NCBI GenBank assembly: GCA_001662425.1 | Contig: BDDC01000263.1 | Span: 5,056 to 69,055 of the forward strand | DNA from: Chlamydomonas sphaeroides | Taxonomy: Eukaryota; Chlorophyta; Chlorophyceae; Chlamydomonadales; Chlamydomonadaceae | DNA length: 64,000 nt | Direction: 5' to 3' | Part shown: positions 55,460 through 64,000 of the stretch, piece by piece | Numbering within the stretch: position 1 is the first letter of the stretch | How the letters are laid out: each line of letters begins with the position of its first letter | Made by a program: the position numbers and the translations under genes | Notes under the pieces: generated by a model | The model's database searches: none | What the model saw: the letters and a program-made list of their open reading frames with translations, nothing else | Told to the model about the DNA's origin: nothing

Positions 55460-57784
55460 TCACGCGTCGCCCTGCTGCGGCAGCAACACCTCGTCCGGCA
55501 GCCGCACGCCCTTGGTCAGCACCATGCCCGTGGCGTTGGCCACCGTGAAAGGCAGCGGCCCGCCCTCCTCCTCCTCGTCCTCCACCGCCGCCTCCATGGC
55601 CCGCCGCTGCCGCTCCAGCGCCTCCAGGCGGTCCAGGATGCTGAGCGGGTTGGAGGGGTCAGCTGCGGGCACCGGGTTGGCCTCCTGCGCGGCGGCCTCC
55701 TTCTTGGCGTTGACGGCGAACACCGCCGACGCCCTGGCTGCTGCTGCCGACTGCGGCCGCGCCGCGGCGCCGGGCGACGCGGGCGCGGCGGAGGGGCGCG
55801 GATTCAAGGCCGCGTCCGCTGCGGCCGCAGCTGCGGCCTTCTCGGCCGCCCGCATGGCCGCGAGGTCGGGTACAGCGGCTCTGGCATCCTCCGCCGACAC
55901 TGTGCAGGGGCCGGCAGGGCGGGTGCATCACCGGTCAGCCCCTTGGCATGCCATCACCGGAAGATGGCGCCCACGCCGCGGCCCGGCCGCGCCAGCGGCT
56001 GGCCAAGCCCGTAGGCCCCGACGCCGGGCGCTCAGGCGACGCCGTCCCAGACACAGCTCCAGGGCGGCCCCGAGCAGCTCGGTTCACACCCCGAGATCGC
56101 ACCCTGGCCCCGCCCAGCTCTCTCGGCGCGCCCGACCCGTCCTGCGCCCACAAGTCGCAACACCCTCATGCGCCCAAGCCTGTTGCGCGCAGCCAGACAG
56201 CCTCATGCTGCTGTGGACTAGCGTTGAGGGCAGGTGGCGCTCCGCAACAAGGACTGCAACTTCCCGCCCCCCGCCCGCCTCACCGCCCGACGCCATGCAG
56301 CCCGCCTGCCGCGACACCGCATTGAGCGCCAGCTTCTCAAAGTACGACAGCGGCTTGGCGGAGACGGGCCGCGGCGTGGGCCGGGCCTCCGTCTGCACCT
56401 CGAAGCTGGCGGTGGGCACCGCCACGCGGGCCGGCGGCGCCGCCGTCGAGGTGCTGACGCCGCCGCCAGCTGCATGGCAGGGCGGAACCAAGCCAAGGCG
56501 AACGGACGAGGTCGGACAGGGTCACAGGGTCGTCAGCTGAGGGTGTAGCAAGAGCCCTACTAGCGGTTTGGAGGGTAGCGAGGGGCTAATGGACCACCAC
56601 GGGCGGCAGCTCCGCCACACGTACGTAGCCTGCTGCGCAACACGCTGGGGCCCTGACCGTTGCCGCAAGGGACCCAGCAAGATATGAGCGTGGCCAGGCA
56701 GTGCTTTCCCCCGGTGTCCCCAGCAGCGCTCCCCCGCAGCGCCCGTCCGACACCTCACCGCCGCTGCTGCTCGCCGCGCCCGCGCCAGAGCTCGCGTCGT
56801 CCTCGCCGCGGCTAGCTTTCCGCCACTCGTTGAGCGCATCCAGGAAGGAGCGGTGGCTGTCAGCCTCATTGAAGGCGCCCGCGGCCAGCGTGGGGCCGTC
56901 GTCGGTGCCGCAGCTCATGCCGCCGCCGCCCATGTCAGCCTGCGGCAATCGAGGGCGCATGTGGGTCGGCATGTGGGTCGGCACGCGGAGCCCAAAACAG
57001 GAGTGTCGCGAAGTAGGTGCCACGCTGCCACCCGTGCTTAGTGCGCCGCCAGCGCCACGGGCTGGCGTTGTGAGGGCAGAAAGGGAGCAGGGTGTAGCAG
57101 GTTTGATGCCGAGAAGGCCAGGGTCGGGACGGAGCGCACCTGGAGGTCTAGAATGTTGGCTCCGCCCCTGCCACCACCACCGCCCGACGAGCTGGCCGCT
57201 GGCCGCGAAGAGGTCAGTCGGCTGCCCGACACCGAGGGCATCGCCTCGGCAGGCGCAGAGCTCGCCGCCGAGCTGCCAGGGAGGCCGTCGCTGGCAGCGT
57301 GGCCGCGGCTGCTGCTTGCGCCGCTGCCGCTTCCTGTTTCGCGGGCCAGTCACGGTTAGGCAGGCGGGCTGGTTGAAGGGGCACCACGTGCGCGCACCTG
57401 CCGGCGGCGTGCCCGTCGCCGCACCCTTGGCATTGGACCTCAGGTTGCCTGCTGCAGCGCCGTTGCGCCATATGGAGCCCCCGTTGTTGGCCCTGCGTGC
57501 AGGCGTGCCACCGGTCGGCCCTCCCGGCGGGCAACCCAGCAGAGCCGTGCGCCGAAGCTCAAGCCGAAACGTACATCAGGGCATCCCGTTTTGCTCGCTC
57601 CTTCTCCATGGCCTTGCGCAGCTCCGCCAGCTTTTGCTGCGTGACATGGGGCCGCATGCGGGGTCACACGACAGCTCCCGCTGTCCCCTGCAAGAAGGGA
57701 ACGCAGCAGTATCCCTACCTCCATAGCTGCAGCCTCGGCGCTCAACACGGGCGCCATGCCCTTGGGAGCAGGAGACTTCTTCAT
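55460..57784 (-). CDS. Unknown 407-aa protein with short helical and low-complexity segments
   Basis: Seven exons on the minus strand join in phase: 57784-57719, 57636-57575, 57492-57398, 57333-57140, 56939-56759, 56469-56284 and 55899-55460. Ordered-looking parts are MKKSPAPKGMAPVLSAEAAAM, the charged helix QKLAELRKAMEKERAKRDALM, NEADSHRSFLDALNEWRKA, PVSAKPLSYFEKLALNAVS, and near the end LSILDRLEALERQRRAMEAA followed by an acidic DEEEE run and FTVANATGMVLTKGVRLPDEVLL. Ser/Gly/Ala spacers separate them. No known domain is recognised and there is no signal peptide or membrane segment. An intron at about 56956-56985 carries the atgtgggtcgg motif also seen near 15.5 kb. The gene is tandem with phytoene desaturase (same strand). 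Confidence 0.75.
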
Positions 57785-58623
57785 GTTCGCGGTGCGCTCG
57801 CTCGCTACACTATGGGCCCTAAGCAATGCCTATGAATGAAGCTACTTGCAGAAGGTCGCTATCGGGACATCTGCCTGTGTGCGAGCCAGCGAGTGCATTT
57901 ACAAGTAGGTCCTATGCGATGTCGCTCTTTGATCGCGTGGAAAAGATTGGCGCTTTGTTAGTGCGCGAGGCAGACGGGCGCGAGTAGATTTAGAAGTCCA
58001 CAGAAGCCATACACGGCACGGGTCCCGCGGCTTCTCTCCCTCCAGGAAGCTAGTTCCCGACCAAACCCTGGCGATAGCAGCAGCACGATTGGACATTTGA
58101 AGGACGTCTGGTTTACACCAGTATGTCTCACAGCACTCATCACTCCTGCTGCCCGCGTCGTGGGCACACACACGCTCCCCCCTGCACACGCTCAAGTCGG
58201 CCAGCCCGCCGTGCGCGAGCGCTCTAGCTACCCGCTCTCCCGCTGACCCCACCGCAATACACCCCGGCTCACAACGGCCTTGCCACTGGAGCATACATAG
58301 CGAGACCGTCCGGATGCAAAACTGGGCTCGCCTGAATTAAGCGCAACGCCCTAACCGCTGTCTGCCAACCTCAAACCCAGTCGCGGCACGCCGCCTCCGC
58401 TTACTGCCTACGTCCACATGCGGCGCCCACCGCCAACGCGCCACCTGTCCTACATCGCTCACTATCGTCATGCGTCCGCCGTCACGTTATATCTCCACAC
58501 GCGTCACAGTCAAGGCTTCTGATGAAGCCGTCAACTTTGCAAGGCGTGCATGTCGCAATGCACCATCCACCACGCCCACTGCCCCTGCCGACTCAGCATC
58601 CCAAGAACACCACTGCTGTCCCT
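57785..58623. other. Spacer downstream of phytoene desaturase
   Basis: This contains the 3' UTR of the minus-strand desaturase and the promoter of the next minus-strand gene. TGTAA on the minus strand (ttaca on plus) occurs at 58113-58117 and at 57899-57903; either could be the desaturase polyadenylation signal. No gene is seen. Confidence 0.45.
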
Positions 58624-61600
58624 TCAGATGCCGCCGCCGAAGCCCACGGCGCCGGCGCCGAGCGCCGCCATGGCGAGCAGCGCGCTGGCGGCGACCAGCT
58701 CGGGCGAGGCGCCCTGCGAGGAGGAGCTCTGGTTGGGAACGACGCCCTTCATGTTGAAGTCCTCAACGATCTTCTCAGCCGCGAGCTTGCCGCTGAAAAT
58801 AGCGCCCTCCATGGACGCCAGGTACTTCTGCTTGGTGAAGTCGCCCGCCAGGTAGAAGTTGGAGATGGGCGTGCGCTGCGACGGCCTGCGGACGCGATCG
58901 GAAGCAGGAAAGAAAGGGGGCGTCAGCGGCAAAAAGCAACGCAACTCCGCAGCGACAGGAGCATAGACGGGATGCTACATCGGGAGCTGGGAGAAAGCTG
59001 ACGCAGCGGTTGCGTGGACCAGGCAGCTACTCAGGCGTGCAGCGCTACAAGGCGTCGCCGCGGAGAGAGCTCACCGGAATGGCTCGCGCCCCGCGCGGCT
59101 CTCGTACACGCTGAGCGGCGTCTTGATGACCTTGTACTTGCGGATCTTGGCCAGGCTCTGGTCGGCCTTGACCTCGGTGGGGAAAAGGCGCTCCAGCTCC
59201 TGCATCGTGGCCGCGATGATGTCCTCGTCAGACCTGCGGGCACGGGCGGGGAGCGCAAGGTCTGCTGAGCAGACTGAGGTTTGCTGGACCACGATGTGCA
59301 CGATGCAGCGCCCTGCTGCCTGGCCCGGAGCAGCGCCCTCCCGCCTCCAGCAGCGCCCTCTCGCCCCTCAGCACGCCCGCCCTCCTGCTCCCTGCTCACC
59401 GGCCGATCCACTCCTTGGCGGGCGCGAACACCAGCTCCAGCATGGACGCCTTCTCGTCGTAGTACTCCTTGCACGTGGTGCTCATGTCGGCGTACACGCT
59501 CAGCAGGTCGGAGCGACTGAAGAGCAGGTGGTCCACCGTGGTCAGCTTGCGGTCAAACCAGATGTGGATGTTGATCACCGGCACGCCCTCCAGCTCCTTG
59601 AGCTGCGAGAAGAAGGACATGGGCTTCCACTGGTCCGGCACCAGCAGCTTGAGGATGTCCACTGCGGCGGCGGGGTGAGACGTGGGCAGCGTAAGTTAAC
59701 AAGGGGTGGGGCACGGGTGCAGCGTACTAATGCACGCGTGGTGCCTTCCGTGCCAGAGGCCCGGGCTCATTCCTACCGGTCCCACCGGGGGCAGGTGGGG
59801 CAGGTTGGTCAGTTGATGACTGAAAGGGCTCAGCCAGCCTGCCAACCTTGCTCAGGTCTGCCGGGTTCACCGGCCACCGTCCAGAGCCCTTTCCATGGTG
59901 CCACCATCGCCCCCACCGGCCGTGCCGTCCGCCCTCACCCGGCATGGCCGACATGTAGAGGTCTCCCTCCACGATCTCGCCGTTGGTGAGCTTGAAGTGC
60001 TTGACGGTCTTGCCGTCGTCGTTGAGCACGATGTCCTTGATGCGCGCGTTCATGTGCAGCTGGCCGCCGCGAGCCGTGAAGTAGTCCACCATGGGCTGGC
60101 AGAGGCGCTCCGGCGGCGCACCATCCAGGAAGGCCATCTTGGAGCCGTGGCGCTCCTAGGATTCGGGAAATAGGGAGGCAGGGAGGAAGGGAAGGCGGGA
60201 GCAAGTCAATGGGGCCGCCCAGGAATTTTCCGATCGTGTGAGTGCAGGGCGGTGCCACGTGGGTTGGCGTACGAGTGCGTGCATGAGGTGGTTGGCGGCG
60301 GGTAGGGAGATGAAACCGTGCCAGGAGGTGGGGCGGAGGTTCGCCTGATGGCCGACACGTGGCCAGCCTGGGTAAGCCATTCGCTACGTGAGGGCATGCT
60401 ACGGCGCGTGCGGGTCCAAGAGCCCTCCTCCGGGGACGTTGAGGGTGCACGGTGGAGCCACATCACTTGGCGAGGGAGGGCGGGCGACGGGCACGCTTGC
60501 GCGAGGTACGGGGGCAAAACAGGCACCGCAGTGGGTGCGAGAGGCTGCGCCTTGCCCCTGAGCTGGCCGGGGCTGGCAAGTCTGACCCCAGTGGGCCAGG
60601 TACACTGCCGGTCACATCTGGCCGCAGCGCACAGGAGCAGCGGGCCACGTCACACAGGCCGAGTCAATGCATCGGCTGCTCTAGGATCTCAGAGGGCAAC
60701 CAGCCATCGCATGCAGAGGGTTGTTGCTACAGCAGCCCCAGCACGGCAGCTTGGGTAATAGGATGGCCCAGAAGCCGCACAACGGCGGCCCAGCGGGCGC
60801 TGCACACACGACAGCACCGTGCATGTTGCCTCATGACGCATCTCGCCCCATGATGTGAGCCATGGCCCCTTCACGACGCGAATTGAGGCGCGAAACCTAA
60901 GCAACCCGACCACCCAGGGTGCGGTGAAACAGGCTGGCGCCGGCCGGCAGGCAGACCGCACCTGCAGGAAGCGGTTGAGCGCGGTGAGCACCACCGTCAT
61001 GGACAGGCGGTCTGGCCCGATGAAGGCCAGGGCCTTGGCCATGGCGATGAAAACCTCGTCGTTGACGCGGTCGGGCACGTTCTGCTTCTTCATCCACTCC
61101 GTGACGGTAAGGTAATCCTGCTCCTCACAGTACTTCTGGCCAAAGATGATAGCAGGCAGCAGGCCCAGTGCGAACTGGATCTTCTCGGGCCAGGTGAGCA
61201 TCTGGTTGTTGCGGAGAATGGCGATGATGCCGTTCCAGGGGGCGGGGATGTCGGGGAAGTCGAAGCGGGAAAACTCGCCGGGCGAGTCTGGCATGGCGAA
61301 GATCATCGAGTGCTCTTTCCACTGCAGGCGGTCCTCAATGTTCAGCTCCTTGAACACATTCATCATGTTGGGGTACGCGCCGAAGAAGATGTGCAAGCCG
61401 GTCTCATACCAATCACCATCCTCGTCCTTCCAAGCAGCGACCTGCGCATGCCAATTGGCTTGTTAGACATAGTTCTCCACGAAGGAGCAAGGGGGCCCAC
61501 CAAGTCGCACCTTGCCACCCAGCACGTCGCGGCCCTCAAGGACAATTGGCTGGTGGCCAGCGTCCGACAGGTACTTGGCTGCCGAGAGACCGGCAAGACC

Positions 61601-61843
61601 AGCACCAGCGATGACGACCTTGAGCGGCTTCGCCGGGCGGGGCGCGTTGCGGAGCTTGGCGGACAGCGCCTGGGCCTCCTGGAATGTCTCAGCCGTCTCA
61701 AAGGCTGGCCTAGGGTAGTCCCGAGCCACGACCTCAAGAGCACGACGGCCAGGAGTGAGCCTGATCGAGCAGCGGGCGCTGCCAGCAGGCACGCGCACGC
61801 CCTGCGCGACTGCCTGGCGCATGTTCGTCTTGGTGTGCAGCAT
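58624..61843 (-). CDS. PDS: Phytoene desaturase, plastid carotenoid biosynthesis (570 aa)
   Basis: Six exons on the minus strand join in phase: 61843-61511, 61441-60962, 60155-59939, 59661-59400, 59233-59075 and 58885-58624. The enzyme introduces double bonds into 15-cis-phytoene to give zeta-carotene, using FAD and plastoquinone at the thylakoid. Residues 1-70 are a basic/Ala-rich transit peptide. KVVIAGAGLAGLSAAKYL (residues 75-92) is the FAD-binding Rossmann motif, with the matching acidic residue in IVLEGRDVLGGK. GLHIFFGAYPNMMNVFKEL, KQNVPDRVNDEVFIAMAKAL, GVPVINIHIWFDRKL and the C-terminal NFYLAGDFTKQKYLASMEGA are hallmarks of plant-type PDS. After the catalytic part there is a Ser linker and a 20-residue hydrophobic tail. 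Intron 2 is about 806 nt with no gene in it. The start is the first ATG in the frame. Confidence 0.97.
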
Positions 61844-62039
61844 CACGATAAGTGGGTCGCACGTCAAGCAGCTTCGGTGAATGCTGAGTGGTACTTGCAC
61901 CGGCTAAAATGGGGAGACGTGTCAATCGCAGGGTTGGTAAGTTGTCTGGTCGCATGGACTCGGTTTGTTAGCCCATCAACAGCTTGCCGCCCAAACCAGT
62001 CATACGCATTCTAAGACAGTCACATATCAACCAATTGCT
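61844..62039. promoter_or_regulatory. Short bidirectional promoter between phytoene desaturase and TAD2
   Basis: Only 196 bp separate the outward-facing start codons, so both 5' UTRs and promoters share this stretch. It is relatively AT-rich near 61980-62039. No TATA box is obvious. Confidence 0.5.
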
Positions 62040-63422
62040 ATGGCGAGCTCACCACCTGCACTGCCGGGCGCGGATGCCAAAGCTTGCGCCAGCCAGGGCG
62101 GCTGGACAGACGAGCAGCAGGAATTCATGTGCCAAGCCCTTGAACAAGTAAGAGGGGAGCGAAGCCGCGACAAACCGCGGGCACGGCTTCAAAACTGCGG
62201 TCGTGCTGACCCCCTCCCTCTTCCCGGCCCCGACCCAAGGCTCACAAAGCATGGACTTCTAGAGAGGTACCTGTAGGGTGAGCGATATGGCCAGCAGAGG
62301 CTAAGGTCTTTAAGCAGGATTGTTAGCCACCCCACTGCAAGACGGTGCTGATCCCAAACAAGAGTTTAAGTGTCACGGTGACGGTGGCCGCAGCCCCAGG
62401 TGACCCGCTCTGAGAGTTCCTGCCTTGACAACTCCGCCACAGCTGCGTCGTCGTGCGAGACGGCCGCGTTATTGGACGAGGGCACAACCTTACGAACCAG
62501 TGCCGCAACGTGAGCCGCTCTTCAACACACGTGCGCTGCAGCACGAGTGCCCAATTCACGCTGCGCCGGGCCGAGGCTCACCGCCCCCCAACTCGCTTGC
62601 ACCCGGCAGGGCACGCGGCACGCCGAGATGATCGCTGTTGACGAGATTCTACAGTGCTGCGGCGGCTCCGTCGAAGCTGCGGGCTTTACCAGGCACGTGC
62701 TGGCAGCGTGATACACGGCCCAGCGCATAGCAGCCACGTCGCCCGCCGGCGCCCCGCCGGCGTCAGCCACGGCCCGACCCACATGACACGTACTGTCGTA
62801 CCGTACTGCAGGTGTGACTTGTACGTCACGGTGGAACCGTGCATCATGTGTGCGGGCGCTCTGTCGCTGCTGGGCTTCCGGCAGGTGTACTATGGCTGCG
62901 GCAACGACCGCTTTGGCGGCTGCGGCTCCATCCTGCCCGTCAACAGCGAGGGCTGCGGCGCGTGCTCTGGGTGCGTCCTAACGCAGGGAATGCGTGCTGT
63001 CAGCGGCCCGTGCGGTGCGGTACCATGCACTCAGGGGCCGCAACCCTGTCAGGCGATGCACCCTTGGTCTTGGTTGTGTGCTCGGACCCTGGCACCCACA
63101 GTCTGCAAGCTGAGGTCCGCGGCGTTCGGCCTACCTGCCACCTCGTGCGCCTGCAGGCAACCGCCTGCCACGTCGGCCGTCGGCCGCGGTTTCGCAGCCA
63201 AGGGCGGCCTGTTCCCCGAGGAGGCCGTGGAGCTGCTCCGGGAGTTCTACTCCGCAGGCAACCCAGCTGGTGCGTGCCAGTGCCAGCGACCGGGCGCACG
63301 GTCCTCACTGCCCGGCCCCCACGAGCGATTAAGGCCTGCACCCCGAGACCATGTGGTCGGTGGGCCCCGGCTCTGGTCTGGGGCGCACTAAAATGCGTGT
63401 TCGCTACACAGCTCCACAGTGA
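62040..63422 (+). CDS. TAD2: tRNA(adenine-34) deaminase, TAD2/ADAT2 type (about 178 aa)
   Basis: Seven exons: 62040-62147, 62240-62277, 62443-62509, 62610-62692, 62812-62974, 63203-63269 and 63412-63422. This is the catalytic subunit that converts adenosine to inosine at the wobble position of tRNAs. The zinc-site motifs are intact: HAE in TRHAEMIAVDEIL and PCxxC in VTVEPCIMCAGALSLLG. Other family features are SREVPVGCVVVRDGRVIGRGHN, VYYGCGNDRFGGCGSILPVN, and the C-terminal EEAVELLREFYSAGNPAAPQ, where the last few codons come from an 11-nt final exon. The exon 4 donor appears to be GC (accag/gcacg). The exon 5/6 junction is uncertain: the stronger donor at 62970 is out of phase with the next exon, so a donor four bases on was used. 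It is divergent from phytoene desaturase. Confidence 0.9.
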
Positions 63423-64000
63423 TCGGCCTGCCCAGCTAGGCGCCGTCTAGCCGAGCACAGGTCTGCTGAGTGTTGGCCGGCGGCGCCCGGCTTGCTCCAT
63501 CTCGTACTGGCACTTCGCCCTGTTGGAACCACGGCGTTGGCGCTTGACAGTCCCTCCTCATGTCGCCTGCTGTGCCGCTGCCGCGTGCCTCCCCAACCCG
63601 TAGCGCCGCGCCCGCATCGGCCCGTTGTGAGGAGGGACGCGTAAGCCATGTGGCGCACCGCCGGAGCGAAGGCCAGGAGAGGACACGCCGGCACCCTGGG
63701 GTCGGACACGAGCACGGCGGCGGCAGCCGTGATGCACGCGAGGCTGAGGCCAACTAGCGGGTAGGGCGCTAGGGCTCTCGGGCGTAGCGGCCATGTGCTA
63801 AGGGCACTGAGGCGCTGCTCAGCCCTGGACCTGCAGCCGCGCGCTTGACTTGCGGCTTACAATGCGCCCTACGCAGGGCGCCGCCCAGCGCGGCTTGGCG
63901 CGCGGCAGGGTCCTCCGCACGCCTCTGGCCGGGGATGCGCCCAGCGTTTGTAACTCCGTATGGCTCTTTTCCATGGAATCGCACCGCCAGCCCCATGCGC
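63423..64000. other. Right-edge stretch with no supported gene
   Basis: Probable 3' UTR of TAD2 followed by sequence without recognisable coding content on either strand. A minus-strand frame at 63769-63996 is open but Arg/Ala-rich and unconvincing. A gene continuing beyond the window cannot be excluded. Confidence 0.4.

Overview
The window is nuclear DNA from a green alga, most likely a chlorophycean (volvocalean or sphaeroplealean). Four things point to this. Base composition is very GC-rich. Nearly every gene is split by short GC-rich introns, usually about 70-300 nt. Alanine/glycine/proline low-complexity protein sequence is abundant. The gene set mixes a plastid carotenoid enzyme (phytoene desaturase), a mitochondrial complex III core subunit, an R2 ribonucleotide reductase and a cilium-type protein. 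The genus cannot be read from the sequence. All exon models here were built by hand from splice-site consensus and phase agreement. Unless noted, every model gives a length divisible by three.

Layout: (1) 1.5-7.9 kb holds a divergent pair, a CIMIP1/C20orf85-like putative ciliary protein (-) and a 1,019-aa coiled-coil protein (+). (2) 8.3-13.5 kb (+) is one 13-exon gene that fuses a ribokinase to a xylose-isomerase-like TIM barrel. (3) 14.2-16.5 kb (-) is a LysM-thioredoxin-membrane protein, divergent from a small charged protein at 16.9-18.7 kb (+). (4) 19.9-23.9 kb (+) is ribonucleotide reductase small subunit with a long N-terminal extension. (5) 25.3-28.7 kb (+) is a predicted secreted protein of unknown function. 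(6) 29.2-31.5 kb (+) is a coiled-coil/EF-hand protein. (7) 33.7-37.4 kb (-) is a class-3-lipase-like protein lacking the nucleophile serine, divergent from (8) 37.8-48.7 kb (+), one very large low-complexity protein of about 3,306 aa. (9) 50.2-52.4 kb (-) is a small coiled-coil protein interrupted by an assembly gap. (10) 53.1-54.6 kb (+) is the intronless complex III core protein 2. (11) 55.5-57.8 kb (-) is an unknown 407-aa protein. (12) 58.6-61.8 kb (-) is phytoene desaturase, divergent over 196 bp from (13) 62.0-63.4 kb (+), a tRNA adenosine deaminase of the TAD2/ADAT2 type.

The genes do not form a pathway. Five of them sit head-to-head with a neighbour across intergenic spaces of roughly 200-760 bp, so shared promoters are the main regulatory feature. 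The items most worth follow-up are the ribokinase-isomerase fusion, the dead lipase fold, the giant low-complexity protein, and a repeated pattern in which an exon edge with its splice site is copied about 100-130 bp away inside the adjacent intron.
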